A DNA stretch of 64,000 nucleotides from Rhizobacter terrae (GCF_003852895.1 NZ_QUSW01000009.1:241217-305216), one strand, 5' to 3'. Shown: positions 18,249 through 28,794, numbered from the stretch's first letter. Notes: generated from the letters alone by a model not told the origin. A program made the numbers and translations.

Positions 18249-18980
18249 ATGATGCGTTTCGTCTTCGCCTGGGTCTGGCGCGCGCGATGGTCATGCGTGC
18301 TGCTTGCGCTGGCCGCAGCACAGGCAGCCGCGCAAGACCCCCTGCGCATCGGCCGCAACGCAGGGCCGTCGGCCATGCTCGCCGACGGCAGCGAGCAGGT
18401 GCTCAAGACGGCGTATGCCCGCCTGGGCGTGAGCACGAAGTTTGAGGAATACCCACTGCTGCGCTCGCTGGTCCTGGCCGATGCCGGCATGATCGACGGC
18501 GACAACATGCGCATCGTCGAGGTGACGGCGCAATACCCCAACCTCGTGCGGGTCGATGTGCCCGTCAATCACGTCGAGATCACCGCCTATGCCCTGGCGC
18601 CCTGCCCGCACCTCAAGGACTGGACGGACCTGGATGGCAAGCGCGTGGGCCACATCCGCGGCGTGCTCGCGGTCGAACGCCGCCTGGGCCGCGCGGTGCC
18701 GGTGGCTGCCGACAACATGAGCGACCTCTTCCGCATGCTCGAGAAAGGCATGGTCGACGTGGCCGTGGGCACCGGCCGCGAAACCGACGGCGAAATGCGC
18801 CGCCGCAACGACAAGCGCTTGTGCAAGGTGAACGGCGTGCTCGAACGCGTGCCGCTGTACCACCACCTGAACAAGAAGCACGCGGCGCTGGCGGCCAGGC
18901 TCACGGAAGAACTTCGGCAGATGCAGGCGCGAGGGGAGATCGAGGAGATCCTCAAGCGCGTGAACGCCGGCGGGCGGTAG
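18249..18980 (+). CDS. Periplasmic solute-binding protein, family 3 type (orphan)
   Basis: A 243-residue exported protein; adjacent ATGs at 18249 and 18252 both fit. The signal peptide (VLLALAAAQAAAQ) is followed by LRIGRNAGPSAMLADGSEQ, EEYPLLRSLVLADAGMIDGD, and the lobe motif LDGKRVGHIRG. The layout is that of bacterial extracellular solute-binding proteins of family 3, with no permease nearby. Similar orphan proteins often sit beside signalling genes, and here the neighbours are HD-GYP genes. The ligand is unknown. It converges on the M28 peptidase gene with a 10-base gap. Confidence 0.78.
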   Translation: MMRFVFAWVWRARWSCVLLALAAAQAAAQDPLRIGRNAGPSAMLADGSEQVLKTAYARLGVSTKFEEYPLLRSLVLADAGMIDGDNMRIVEVTAQYPNLVRVDVPVNHVEITAYALAPCPHLKDWTDLDGKRVGHIRGVLAVERRLGRAVPVAADNMSDLFRMLEKGMVDVAVGTGRETDGEMRRRNDKRLCKVNGVLERVPLYHHLNKKHAALAARLTEELRQMQARGEIEEILKRVNAGGR

Positions 18981-18990
18981 GTGCCTTGTC

Positions 18991-20010
18991 TTACAAGCCC
19001 TGCGCGATCGCGAACAAGCCCTGCACCACCTGCGCCATGCGGAAGTAGTCCAGTTTGTCCCAGGTGTCGCCCGCGAGGTGGTAGTTCGGGTTGCGCATGA
19101 AGGACGTGTCCGTGACCATCAGCGCCGGCATGCCGCGGTTCCAGTAGCTCAGGTGGTCCGAGAAATCGATCCCGGTGACCAGCGGCGTGACGCTGATCGA
19201 ATGAACCGGCAGGCTGCCCGCCCCGGCCATCAGTGCCTTGGCGCGGCGCATCAACGCGAAGTCAGAGAACTTGCCCACCAGCGCGATGAAATCGCCGCGG
19301 TCGGTGTAAAGCCGTGACATGGCCGGCACCGGGAACGCCTGGCTGCCGGGCTTGTCGCTGAAGAAGCCGATCATCTCCACCGCCACCATCAGCCGGCATT
19401 CGCGGCCGGATTCAGCCAGCGCCCGCGCATGCCATGCGCTGCCCATGTTTTCGGTGCGGAAATGCGGCGGCTCTTCCAAGGTATACGCCACGAGCTCGAC
19501 CGCCTGGGCGGGAGGCTTGGCGGCCAGCAGCCGAGCCAGCTCGATCAGGCCCGCCACGCCGCTGGCGTTGTCATCCGCCCCGGGCGTGTGCGTGTCGGTT
19601 GACGGGGCGTGCTGGCCTTCAACGGCATCGCCGTGCGAGTCGTAGTGCGCGCCGAACACGGTCACCGGGCCGGTGCGAGGGCCAAAGCGGGCCACGATGT
19701 TCCGGTATCGCACCTCGTCCACGGTGACGGGCTGCACGCTCACATCGGCGCCGGTTTTTCGCAGTTCGTCTTCGACGTACTGGGCGGCACGATCGAGCTT
19801 GTCGTACTGGTCGGCGCTGCGCGGGTACAGGTCCACCGACAGATGCTTCACATGCGCCTGCAGCCGCCTTGGATCGACCGCCGGCGACTGGGTTGCCACC
19901 GGTGTGACGAAAGGCTGCACGACCAGCCACAGCGCCGCCACCGCCAAGGCGAGCGCAACAGCGACGACGATCAGCCCGGTGCGCAGCGTCCGCCGCAGCA
20001 CCTCCTTCAT
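18991..20010 (-). CDS. M28 family zinc peptidase, membrane-anchored
   Basis: A 339-residue protein with an N-terminal membrane anchor (LIVVAVALALAVAALWLVV) and a periplasmic M28 catalytic domain. Metal-ligand motifs appear in order: GAHYDSHGD (His), GADDNASG (bridging Asp), YTLEEPP (catalytic and ligand Glu pair), and a late His in FSDHLSYW. The family are aminopeptidases or carboxypeptidases with two zinc ions. It overlaps the upstream lipoprotein gene by ATGA, so the two are translationally coupled. Confidence 0.88.
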   Translation of the reverse strand: MKEVLRRTLRTGLIVVAVALALAVAALWLVVQPFVTPVATQSPAVDPRRLQAHVKHLSVDLYPRSADQYDKLDRAAQYVEDELRKTGADVSVQPVTVDEVRYRNIVARFGPRTGPVTVFGAHYDSHGDAVEGQHAPSTDTHTPGADDNASGVAGLIELARLLAAKPPAQAVELVAYTLEEPPHFRTENMGSAWHARALAESGRECRLMVAVEMIGFFSDKPGSQAFPVPAMSRLYTDRGDFIALVGKFSDFALMRRAKALMAGAGSLPVHSISVTPLVTGIDFSDHLSYWNRGMPALMVTDTSFMRNPNYHLAGDTWDKLDYFRMAQVVQGLFAIAQGL

Positions 20011-20588
20011 GCCGGATGTCGCGGTGCTGCCGGCGCGCTGCAGCCCATGGACTGCCCCAGGCCCTTGAGGTACGCACGCCGGATGGTGCCCGCGGCGATG
20101 GCGGCTGCGACCTCGCGCGAGTACCGTTCGGCGCCCGAGAGCTTGCGCACCCAGCCGCGGAAGGGAATGACGTTCTCCGCCGTGCTGCGCAAGGCGCCCA
20201 CCGCCGCATTGCCGGCCGCGCCCGTTCCGCGCTCGACCAGGCTGGGGTTGTTGGGCGACGCCGGTGTGTCCAGGTCAGGGCCGAGGGCCGCGTCCAGCGC
20301 CTGCACGTCGGCCGTGATGCCCGGGCAGGTGGCTTGCGGCGGTGCGGCATAGGGCGCCTTCTCCGCTGCGAGCAGCGCCGCGGGGATGTCCGCCCGCACG
20401 AGGTTGAGGTCGTTCAGCGGCGTGGCCACGGCCTGGGTCACCTGGGCCCCGGGGTCGTTCTTGCTGGCGCTCGATGTGGCCGGCGCACTGGCCGATCCCC
20501 CCGGCGCCGCAGTGCCGGAGGTCGTCTCCTGAGTGGCGCAGGCGCTGAGCACGGCCGCAGCCAGCAGGGTGAGGCAGGTGGTCTTCAT
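20007..20588 (-). CDS. Putative lipoprotein
   Basis: A 193-residue protein with a lipoprotein signal (LLAAAVLSACA, lipobox LSAC). A Ser/Thr/Ala/Gly-rich linker (~22-45) precedes a helical body with two late cysteines (PQATCPG and QSMGCSAP). The phrase NAAVGALRSTAENVIPFRGW is helical and amphipathic. I do not recognise a family. It is translationally coupled (ATGA) to the M28 peptidase gene and lies 70 bases downstream of an NTF2-like gene, so it is probably an envelope-associated partner of the peptidase. Confidence 0.75.
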   Translation of the reverse strand: MKTTCLTLLAAAVLSACATQETTSGTAAPGGSASAPATSSASKNDPGAQVTQAVATPLNDLNLVRADIPAALLAAEKAPYAAPPQATCPGITADVQALDAALGPDLDTPASPNNPSLVERGTGAAGNAAVGALRSTAENVIPFRGWVRKLSGAERYSREVAAAIAAGTIRRAYLKGLGQSMGCSAPAAPRHPA

Positions 20589-20658
20589 GAGCGTGTCCCC
20601 CGGATTCGTTGGTTGGTATGGTGGACGCTGGCCAGGCGTCGATGGCAGCAGGCAGGCC

Positions 20659-21027
20659 TCAGTAGCGTTCGATCTTGTCGGTCTTGCGCTGGGGCGGATC
20701 GTACGGCGTCGGCCACCAGTCGGTGATTCGCGCGATGAGCCCGTCGCGCATCTCGAACAGGCTGATGCCGGTTTCCGCTGCGTCGTCCACCCGGAAATCG
20801 ACGACCGACATGCCCTTGGCGCCCTGGTCGAACAGCTCGGTGACGGTGGCTGTCCAGTTTCCCGGGTAGGTCTGGTTGAACTCCACGTAGTTCGCCCGGC
20901 CCCGCAGCCGCTCGCGGGTCTGGGGCACCTCGTAGATCACCTCGTCGTGCAGCAGGCGGCCGAAGCCGTCCCAGTCGCGCGCGTTGGCGGTCCGCCAGAA
21001 GGCCTCGATCAGCTCTCCAGCGCGCAT
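20659..21027 (-). CDS. NTF2-like (SnoaL/ketosteroid-isomerase fold) protein
   Basis: A 122-residue protein from the ATG at 21027, whose first base is shared with the stop codon of the upstream gene. Typical NTF2-fold features: an N-terminal helix (LIEAFWRTANARDWDGF), the turn LLHDEVIYEVPQTRERLRG, and a strand pair ending RITDWWPTPYDPP. Such proteins bind or isomerise small hydrophobic compounds; no catalytic residue can be assigned here. It is tightly coupled to the glycine-zipper envelope protein upstream, though the functional link is unclear. Confidence 0.8.
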   Translation of the reverse strand: MRAGELIEAFWRTANARDWDGFGRLLHDEVIYEVPQTRERLRGRANYVEFNQTYPGNWTATVTELFDQGAKGMSVVDFRVDDAAETGISLFEMRDGLIARITDWWPTPYDPPQRKTDKIERY

Positions 21028-21497
21028 CAGACCTTCTTCACCGGGTGGCCGTTGTCGATCTTCACCAGATCGCCGGACTTCAGGTCCGGATTGGCCTTGG
21101 CCTCGTAGCGCTTCTTCGTGCCGTCCTTGAAGGTCACGGTGGTGACCCAGACGGTGTACTTCTTCATGTTCTTCTCGACCTCGTTGCCGGCCAGGCCGCC
21201 ACCCACGGCGCCCAGCACCGTCAGGGCCGTCTTGCCCGAGCCGCCGCCCAGCTGGTGCCCCACCACGCCGCCGGCCACCGCGCCGCCCACGGCACCCACG
21301 CCGCTGGCCTTGCCCTTGCGCGTCTCGGTGTGGGCGTTGGACACGACGCCGCAGCCATCGCACAGGCTGGAGAGCTTGACGCCGGCGACGGTCTTGTCCT
21401 GGTCGGCCTGGGTCTTGGCGGTGTCGGCGGCCATGGCGGGCGCTGCCAGGGCGATGAGGGAAACGGAACAAGCGATGGCACTGAGCATGCGCTTCAT
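21027..21497 (-). CDS. Exported glycine-zipper protein
   Basis: A 156-residue protein from the ATG at 21497 with a signal peptide ending APAMAAD. A Gly-zipper region (VGAVGGAVAGGVVGHQLGGG and VLGAVGGGLAGNEVEKNM) is typical of Rick_17kDa/SlyB-like outer-membrane-associated proteins. A Cys pair (LCDGCGVV) precedes it, and a short beta-rich C-terminus (YTVWVTTVTFKDGTKKRYE) follows. It probably has an envelope-integrity role. The stop codon overlaps the NTF2-like start. A divergent MAPEG gene starts 128 bases away. Confidence 0.82.
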   Translation of the reverse strand: MKRMLSAIACSVSLIALAAPAMAADTAKTQADQDKTVAGVKLSSLCDGCGVVSNAHTETRKGKASGVGAVGGAVAGGVVGHQLGGGSGKTALTVLGAVGGGLAGNEVEKNMKKYTVWVTTVTFKDGTKKRYEAKANPDLKSGDLVKIDNGHPVKKV

Positions 21498-21624
21498 GGT
21501 GGAACTCCTGAAATGGTCTGCTGCGACCGCGATCGGTCGAAGCTGCAAGCTTGCCACATCGGCACCCGCCTGTGATTCAATCGCGGCCGCAGTTCGAACC
21601 AACACCGACATCCCTGGAGACATC

Positions 21625-22032
21625 ATGACCGCCATCCAAGCCCTGCTAGGCTTCACTGCCTGGACCCTGCTGCTCGTGATCACCGTGTTCCTCTACCGCG
21701 GCGTTCGCTTCCTGGGCGGCACGCCCATCAACAGCTGGCCGCGCTCGGAGAAGCGCGAGGACGACATGCCGCTCATCCGCCGCATCGCCGACGCGCATTC
21801 GAACTGCCTGGAGAACCTGCCGGTGTTCGCCGCCATCGTGTTCGTGGCCGCGCAGATGAACCGGCTGGACGCCATCGCCGCCTTCGCGCCCTGGGTGCTG
21901 TATGCCCGCCTCGGCCAGACACTGGCCCACCTGTCGGGCACCGGCCAGCCCAACGTGTTCGTGCGGGCGAGCTTCTGGGCAGTGCAGCTCGTGATGTTCG
22001 TCGTGATGATGGTGGTGCTGGCGCGCGGCTGA
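21625..22032 (+). CDS. MAPEG family membrane protein
   Basis: A 135-residue integral membrane protein from the ATG at 21625 with four predicted helices. The conserved MAPEG segment RIADAHSNCLENLPVFAAIV is present, with the Arg/Asn/Glu pattern that contacts glutathione in characterised members. Bacterial MAPEG proteins are glutathione-dependent transferases or peroxidases at the membrane; the substrate is unknown. It precedes the radical SAM gene by 36 bases, but co-function is not evident. Confidence 0.85.
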   Translation: MTAIQALLGFTAWTLLLVITVFLYRGVRFLGGTPINSWPRSEKREDDMPLIRRIADAHSNCLENLPVFAAIVFVAAQMNRLDAIAAFAPWVLYARLGQTLAHLSGTGQPNVFVRASFWAVQLVMFVVMMVVLARG

Positions 22033-22068
22033 TTCGCGCCTGCCGCCGCCCCGGGGGACAATCGCGCG

Positions 22069-23985
22069 ATGTCCTCCCCGAAGTCCCTTCGCGTCCTGGC
22101 GCTCATCCCGCCCATGACGCAGCTGAACACGCCCTACCCGTCCACCGCCTATCTCACAGGCTTCCTGCGCACCCGCAGGGTGGACGCGGTGCAGGAGGAC
22201 CTCGCCCTGGCGCTGGTGCTGCGGCTGTTCAGCAAAGCGGGTCTGGCGCATATCCGTGAATGCATTGCAGCAACGCCTGTCGACAAGCGCTCTCATCGTG
22301 TGCAGGCCTTCGACGCGCAGTTCGATCGCTACGCCGCCACCATCGGGCCGGTCATCGCCTTCCTGCAGGGGCGCGATTCGACCATCGGCCACCGCATCAC
22401 CACCCGCAGCTTCCTGCCTGAAGGGCCGCGTTTCGAGTCGCTGGACGTCTACGTCGACGAAGACGGCGGCGACCCGCTGGCCTGGGCCTTCGGTGCCCTG
22501 GGCATGCAGGACCGCGCACGGCACCTGGCCACGCTCTACCTCAACGACATCGCCGACGTGCTGCGCGATGCGGTGGACCCGCGCTTCGAGTTCGTCCGGT
22601 ACGCGGAGTCGCTGGCGCAGAGCCAGCCGACATTCGATCCCCTGGCCGAGGCCCTCGCGGCGCCGCCCAACCTGGTGGACGAGACGCTCAAGGCACTGAC
22701 CCTGAAGGCCATCGAGAAGCACCAGCCCGACCTCGTGCTCGTCTCCGTGCCCTTCCCCGGCTCGGTGTACGCAGCCTTCCGCATCGCCCAGACCATCAAG
22801 GCGCACTCACCCGGCATCACCACCGCGCTGGGCGGCGGCTTCGTGAACACCGAACTGCGCGAGCTGACCGAGCCGCGCGTGTTCGACCACTTCGACTTCG
22901 TCACGCTCGACGATGGCGAGCGGCCGCTGCTCGCCCTGCTGGAGCACCTGCGCGGCGAACGTTCGCAAAGCCGCCTGGTGCGCAGCTTCGTGCGCACGGC
23001 CGAGGGCGAGGTGCGCTACATCAACTCCAACGTGGGCGAGCCCGACATCGCCTTCGAGGAGGTCGGCGCCCCCACATGGGACGGCCTGCCGCTGAACGAC
23101 TACCTGTCGCTGCTGGACATGCTCAACCCCATGCACCGGCTGTGGTCCGACGGACGCTGGAACAAGCTCACCGTGGCTCACGGCTGCTACTGGAAGAAGT
23201 GCAGCTTCTGCGATGTCTCGCTGGACTACATCTCGCGCTACGAAGGCGCGTCAGCCGCCACGCTGGCCGACCGCATCGAGAAGATCATCGACGAGACCGG
23301 GCAGACAGGCTTTCATTTCGTCGACGAAGCCGCGCCACCCAAGGCCTTGCGTGCGCTGGCGGCGGAGCTGGATCGGCGCAACCTCTCCATCTCGTGGTGG
23401 GGCAACATCCGCTTCGAGAAGTCCTTCACCCCGCAGCTGTGCCAGGAGCTGGCCGACAGCGGCTGCATCGCGATCTCCGGCGGGCTGGAGGTGGCGTCCG
23501 ATCGGCTGCTGCAGTTGATGAAGAAAGGCGTGTCGGTCGAGCAGGTGGCGCGGGTGACGCGCTCATTCACCGACGCCGGCATCCTCGTGCATGCCTACCT
23601 GATGTACGGCTTCCCGACCCAGACCGTGCAGGACACGGTGGATGCGCTGGAGTACGTGCGGCAGCTCTTCGAGCAAGGCTGCATCCAGTCGGGCTTCTTC
23701 CACCGGTTCGCCTGCACGGTGCATTCACCGGTGGGCAAAAACCCCGAGGAGTACGGCGTCACGCTGCAGCCTCTGCCGCCGGTGAGCTTTGCGAAGAACG
23801 ACATCGGGTTCTTCGACCCCACGGGCACCGACCACGACGCGATGGGCGCGGCGCTGAAGAAGGCGCTGTACAACTACATGCACGGCATCGGGCTGGAGGC
23901 GGACGTGCGCAGCTGGTTCCAGGGCAAGGTGCCGCGCACGACGGTGCCGAGGCATTTCATTGCCAAGGCACTGTCTCGCGCCTAG
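22069..23985 (+). CDS. B12-binding-domain radical SAM protein
   Basis: A 638-residue protein. The N-terminal half resembles a cobalamin-binding region (LRVLALIPPMTQLNTPYPS, later DLVLVSVPFPGS and ALGGGFVNTEL). The second half is a radical SAM barrel whose Fe-S cysteines are at 373, 378 and 381 (GCYWKKCSFCD), giving CX4CX2C spacing rather than the usual CX3CX2C. Other barrel landmarks are GFHFVDEAAPP, ISWWGNIRFEKSF, ISGGLEVASDRLL and HAYLMYGFPTQT. Proteins of this kind do methylations or ring and backbone rearrangements, but the substrate cannot be told. There is no partner peptide or biosynthetic gene beside it. It converges on a binding-protein gene with a 6-base gap. Confidence 0.85.
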   Translation: MSSPKSLRVLALIPPMTQLNTPYPSTAYLTGFLRTRRVDAVQEDLALALVLRLFSKAGLAHIRECIAATPVDKRSHRVQAFDAQFDRYAATIGPVIAFLQGRDSTIGHRITTRSFLPEGPRFESLDVYVDEDGGDPLAWAFGALGMQDRARHLATLYLNDIADVLRDAVDPRFEFVRYAESLAQSQPTFDPLAEALAAPPNLVDETLKALTLKAIEKHQPDLVLVSVPFPGSVYAAFRIAQTIKAHSPGITTALGGGFVNTELRELTEPRVFDHFDFVTLDDGERPLLALLEHLRGERSQSRLVRSFVRTAEGEVRYINSNVGEPDIAFEEVGAPTWDGLPLNDYLSLLDMLNPMHRLWSDGRWNKLTVAHGCYWKKCSFCDVSLDYISRYEGASAATLADRIEKIIDETGQTGFHFVDEAAPPKALRALAAELDRRNLSISWWGNIRFEKSFTPQLCQELADSGCIAISGGLEVASDRLLQLMKKGVSVEQVARVTRSFTDAGILVHAYLMYGFPTQTVQDTVDALEYVRQLFEQGCIQSGFFHRFACTVHSPVGKNPEEYGVTLQPLPPVSFAKNDIGFFDPTGTDHDAMGAALKKALYNYMHGIGLEADVRSWFQGKVPRTTVPRHFIAKALSRA

Positions 23986-23991
23986 ATCGGC

Positions 23992-25134
23992 TTACCAGCT
24001 ATCACTACGGGTGACGGGTTCCCAACGGCCGCCGCGCGCTTTGTACACGCTGACAACGCCGTAGTACTGCTCTCCATCCGCCTTGAAGCGCATGTTGTTG
24101 GTCACCGGCGCCAGCGCGTCGATGCGCTTGAGCTCCTCCAGCACCTTCTTCGGGTCCGCCGTGCCGCCACGCTGCATGGCCGCGGCCAGCACGTACACGG
24201 CGTCATAGGCATAGTGCGCCCCGTACACCGGGTCGCCCTTGAACGCCTCGCGGAACTTGGCCAGGAACTGCGGCCCGGCCACGAATTCGCGGGCCTCGAT
24301 GATCGGCGAGGTCGAGTACACCGCCTTGATGCCGTCCACCGCCTGCGGCAGCTTGTCGGTCTTGATGGTGTCGCCGCCCACGATCTGCATCTCGTTCATG
24401 CCGGCCTGGACCAGTTGCTTGATGAGCGCGGCCACCTGGAAGTCGGCCAGCGTCGTGACGAACACGTCCACGTTGCCCGCCTTCAGCTCGGGCACCAGCT
24501 TGGAGAAATCGGTGGTCTTGTCGTCCAGGCTGGCGCGCACCACCAACTCCTTCTTGTTCTTCTTCATCTCGGCGGCCGCCAGGTCGGCCAGGCCCTTGCC
24601 GTAGGGGGTGTTGTCGTCCACCACCGCGAAGCGCTTGCCCTCGATCTGCGTGGCGGCATACGACCCCAGGGCCTTGGACTGCAGCGCATCGTTGGCCACC
24701 AGGCGCAGCGTGGTGGGCAGGTTGAGCTGGGTGTATTCGGGCTTGGTGGAGATGGCCAGCTGCGCGATGCCTGCCTCGGCATACACCGGCGCCGCGGCGA
24801 TGCTCACGCCGGAATTCAGGTGCCCGATCACGGCCACCACGTTCGCATCCACCAGTGTCTTGGCCACGGCCTTGCCGGTGTCGGCGTTGGATCGGTCGTC
24901 CACGCTCACGACCTCCAGCTTCACCGTCTTGCCGTCGATCTTGAAGCCCCGGGTGTTGAGCTCGTCCACGGCCAGCTGAACGCCGTTCTTCATGTCGGCC
25001 CCCAGGGCGGCCAGCGGGCCGGACATGGGCTGGGCCACGCCGATCTTCACGGTGTCGGGCACCCGGGAGCATCCCCCGAGAAGCACGGACGATGCGACGG
25101 TGATGGCTGCAAGAACGACTCGGCGGCTGGTCAT
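23992..25134 (-). CDS. Branched-chain amino acid-type binding lipoprotein (LivJ family, orphan)
   Basis: A 380-residue periplasmic binding protein from the ATG at 25134, with a lipoprotein signal (SSVLLGGC). Motifs of the LivJ/Peripla_BP_6 family: VKIGVAQPMSGPLAALGADM, GVQLAVDELN, AVIGHLNSGVSIAAAPVY, and a late YGAHYAYDAVYVLA. No permease or ATPase genes are in the window. It is divergent from the PcaQ-like regulator and next to the vanillate/protocatechuate operon. Proteins of this family in soil bacteria often bind aromatic acids, so an aromatic ligand is a reasonable guess. Confidence 0.85.
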   Translation of the reverse strand: MTSRRVVLAAITVASSVLLGGCSRVPDTVKIGVAQPMSGPLAALGADMKNGVQLAVDELNTRGFKIDGKTVKLEVVSVDDRSNADTGKAVAKTLVDANVVAVIGHLNSGVSIAAAPVYAEAGIAQLAISTKPEYTQLNLPTTLRLVANDALQSKALGSYAATQIEGKRFAVVDDNTPYGKGLADLAAAEMKKNKKELVVRASLDDKTTDFSKLVPELKAGNVDVFVTTLADFQVAALIKQLVQAGMNEMQIVGGDTIKTDKLPQAVDGIKAVYSTSPIIEAREFVAGPQFLAKFREAFKGDPVYGAHYAYDAVYVLAAAMQRGGTADPKKVLEELKRIDALAPVTNNMRFKADGEQYYGVVSVYKARGGRWEPVTRSDSW

Positions 25135-25325
25135 GCGGAACCCCTTCACGGACGGTTTGTAGTGGGGCGAGTATGCGGATCGCACATCCGAATCGGGTAC
25201 AGGGTTTGGCCCTTGAATGTGAGCTTTGAACGGTTGTGAGCATGAGATTCGGAATGAACGTCATGCATCGTGATCATGGTCTCGAAGCGCCATCCTTTCG
25301 CACGGACGGACGCACAATCCGGCCC

Positions 25326-26279
25326 ATGCCCTCGTCCAGCGCCCTCGCACGCATCCGCCTTCGCCACCTGCAGTGCTTCCAGGCCATCGTGCGCTCCGGC
25401 ACGCTGGGCGGCGCGGCGCAGGCGCTGTCCATCACGCAGCCGGCGGTCACCAAGACCATCAATGAGCTGGAGGAGATCCTGGGCACGCGGCTGTTCGAGC
25501 GCGGCCGGCGCGGCGCCACGCTGACGCCCGAGGCGCAGGTCTTCATGCTGCATGCCAACGCCAGCCTGGATGCGCTGGGCCGGGCGGTGGACAGCATCGT
25601 CGAGGGCCCGCGCGAACCGCACCTCACGGTGGGCGTGCTGCCCACGCTGGCGCCCGCCTTCATCCCGGCGGTGCTGCGGCGCTTCGAAGGCATGCGGCCC
25701 ACGGCGCGGCTGCGGGTCATCTCCGGCCGAAACAAGACGCTGATCGACGCGCTGCGCAACCGCGAGATGGACGTGGTGATCGGCCGCCTCTCGGACCCGG
25801 ACGTGATGCAGGGCGTGACCTTCGAGCAGCTCTTCGCCGAGCCGATGGTGATCGTGCTGCGAAAGGGCCACCCCTTCGCGACGAAGTTCGCGCGCCGCAA
25901 GGTGGCAATGTCGGCCCTGGGCGAATACGGCTTCGTGCTGCCGCCGGAGGCGACCATCATCCGGCAGATGGCCGACGGCTTCATGCTGCGCCACGGCATC
26001 GTGCCGCAGGGCGTGACGGTGGACACGCTGGAGACCTCGCTGGCCCGCGGCCTGGTGATGCATGCGGACCATGCCTGGTTCACCCCCATCGGCTGCGCCC
26101 AGCCCGACCTGGACAGTGGCGCGATGGTTCAGTTGCCCGCTGTCATCACGCCCGACGAGCCGGTGGGCGTCATGCTGCGCAACGATGCCCTGCCGACCGC
26201 GGCGGTGCAGGCGCTGGTGCAGGCCGCACGCGAGGAAGCCAAGACACGAGGCGCCAGAAAGCCCACTCGCCGCCGCTGA
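25326..26279 (+). CDS. pcaQ: LysR family regulator, PcaQ type
   Basis: A 317-residue LysR-type regulator from the ATG at 25326; upstream in-frame ATGs exist but give a non-homologous extension. The helix-turn-helix reads RLRHLQCFQAIVRSGTLGGA and ITQPAVTKTINELEEILG. The effector domain has the pattern of the PcaQ subgroup (GVLPTLAPAFIPAVLRRF, MDVVIGRLSDPDVMQG). PcaQ regulators activate protocatechuate genes in response to beta-carboxy-cis,cis-muconate in characterised bacteria, and pcaHG lie directly downstream. An AACC-N3-GGTT repeat lies in the gap to pcaH. Confidence 0.85.
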   Translation: MPSSSALARIRLRHLQCFQAIVRSGTLGGAAQALSITQPAVTKTINELEEILGTRLFERGRRGATLTPEAQVFMLHANASLDALGRAVDSIVEGPREPHLTVGVLPTLAPAFIPAVLRRFEGMRPTARLRVISGRNKTLIDALRNREMDVVIGRLSDPDVMQGVTFEQLFAEPMVIVLRKGHPFATKFARRKVAMSALGEYGFVLPPEATIIRQMADGFMLRHGIVPQGVTVDTLETSLARGLVMHADHAWFTPIGCAQPDLDSGAMVQLPAVITPDEPVGVMLRNDALPTAAVQALVQAAREEAKTRGARKPTRRR

Positions 26280-26290
26280 CGGCCCGACCC

Positions 26291-26304
26291 AAACCATTGG
26301 TTAT
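26291..26304 (+). promoter_or_regulatory. Candidate PcaQ/LysR-type operator upstream of pcaH
   Basis: AAACCATTGGTTAT contains AACC-N3-GGTT, a dyad like the ATAACC/GGTTA half sites known for PcaQ in rhizobia (there with a 4-base centre, as I recall). It sits 79 bases upstream of the pcaH start, in the 103-base gap after the regulator gene. Confidence 0.5.
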
Positions 26305-26352
26305 GGATAGGCATCGAAGATTTCAATTTACATGAGCATTGGTGAACCCTAA

Positions 26353-27743
<1,391 letters not shown>

Positions 27744-27759
27744 AACCCGGAGACCCGCG

Positions 27760-28794
27760 ATGTTCCCGAAGAACGCCTGGTACGTGGCCTGCACGCCCGA
27801 CGAGATCGACGGCAAGCCGCTGGGCCGCAAGGTGTGCAACGAGGCGATGGTGATCTACCGCGGCCCCGAAGGCCAGGTCGCCGCGCTGGAGGACTTCTGC
27901 CCGCACCGCGGCGCGCCCTTGTCGCTGGGCCGCTGCGTGAACGGCAAGCTGGTGTGCGGCTACCACGGGCTGGAGATGGGCTGCGACGGCAAGACCGTCG
28001 CGATGCCCGGCCAGCGCGTGCGCGGCTTTCCGGCGATCCGCACCTATCCGGCGGTTGAGCGCCACGGTTTCATCTGGGTGTGGCCCGGCGATGCGGCCAA
28101 GGCCGACCCGGCGCAGATCCATCACCTGCACTGGGCCGAGAACCCCGAGTGGGCCTATGGCGGCGGGCTGTACCACATCCACTGCGACTACCGGCTGATG
28201 ATCGACAACCTGATGGACCTCACGCACGAGACCTACGTGCATGCGAACTCCATCGGGCAGAAGGAAATCGACGAGGCCGCGCCGACCACGAAGAGCGAAG
28301 GCGACGAGGTCGTCACCAGCCGCTTCATGCAGGGCATCATCGCGCCGCCCTTCTGGCAGATGGCCCTGCGCGGCAACGGCCTGCCGGACGACCAACCGGT
28401 GGACCGCTGGCAGATCTGCCGCTTCTCGCCGCCCAGCCACGTGATGATCGAAGTCGGCGTGGCGCTCGCAGGCCACGGCGGCTACGAAGCGCCGGCGGAC
28501 AAGAAGGCATCGAGCATCGTGGTGGACTTCATCACGCCCGAGACCGAAACCTCCATCTGGTACTTCTGGGGCATGGCACGGCACTTCAAGCCGGAGGATG
28601 CGGCGCTCACCGCCAGCATCCGCGAAGGCCAGGGCAAGATCTTCAGCGAAGACCTGGAGATGCTGGAGCGGCAGCAGAAGAACCTGCTGGCGCACCCCGA
28701 ACGCAACCTGCTCAAGCTCAACATCGATGCCGGCGGCGTGCAGTCGCGGCGCGTGCTGGAGCGGTTGCTGGCGGCCGAGCAGGCTGCCGAATGA
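27760..28794 (+). CDS. vanA: Vanillate O-demethylase oxygenase subunit
   Basis: A 344-residue Rieske non-haem iron oxygenase. The Rieske cluster motif is CPHRGAPLS (CxH) with VCGYHGLEM (CxxH). The mononuclear iron site is within MIDNLMDLTHETYVHANSIG. The whole chain reads like characterised VanA proteins, with conserved blocks such as NAWYVACTPDEI and WYFWGMARHF. With VanB it removes the methyl group of vanillate, giving protocatechuate and formaldehyde, and so supplies the substrate of PcaHG upstream. The stop overlaps the vanB start by ATGA. Confidence 0.96.
   Translation: MFPKNAWYVACTPDEIDGKPLGRKVCNEAMVIYRGPEGQVAALEDFCPHRGAPLSLGRCVNGKLVCGYHGLEMGCDGKTVAMPGQRVRGFPAIRTYPAVERHGFIWVWPGDAAKADPAQIHHLHWAENPEWAYGGGLYHIHCDYRLMIDNLMDLTHETYVHANSIGQKEIDEAAPTTKSEGDEVVTSRFMQGIIAPPFWQMALRGNGLPDDQPVDRWQICRFSPPSHVMIEVGVALAGHGGYEAPADKKASSIVVDFITPETETSIWYFWGMARHFKPEDAALTASIREGQGKIFSEDLEMLERQQKNLLAHPERNLLKLNIDAGGVQSRRVLERLLAAEQAAE

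Noticed and set aside
25188..25252. CCGAATC and GATTCGG arms in the livJ-type/pcaQ-like divergent gap
   Set aside because: The arms are 51 bases apart and only 7 bases long; no further support for an operator pair.
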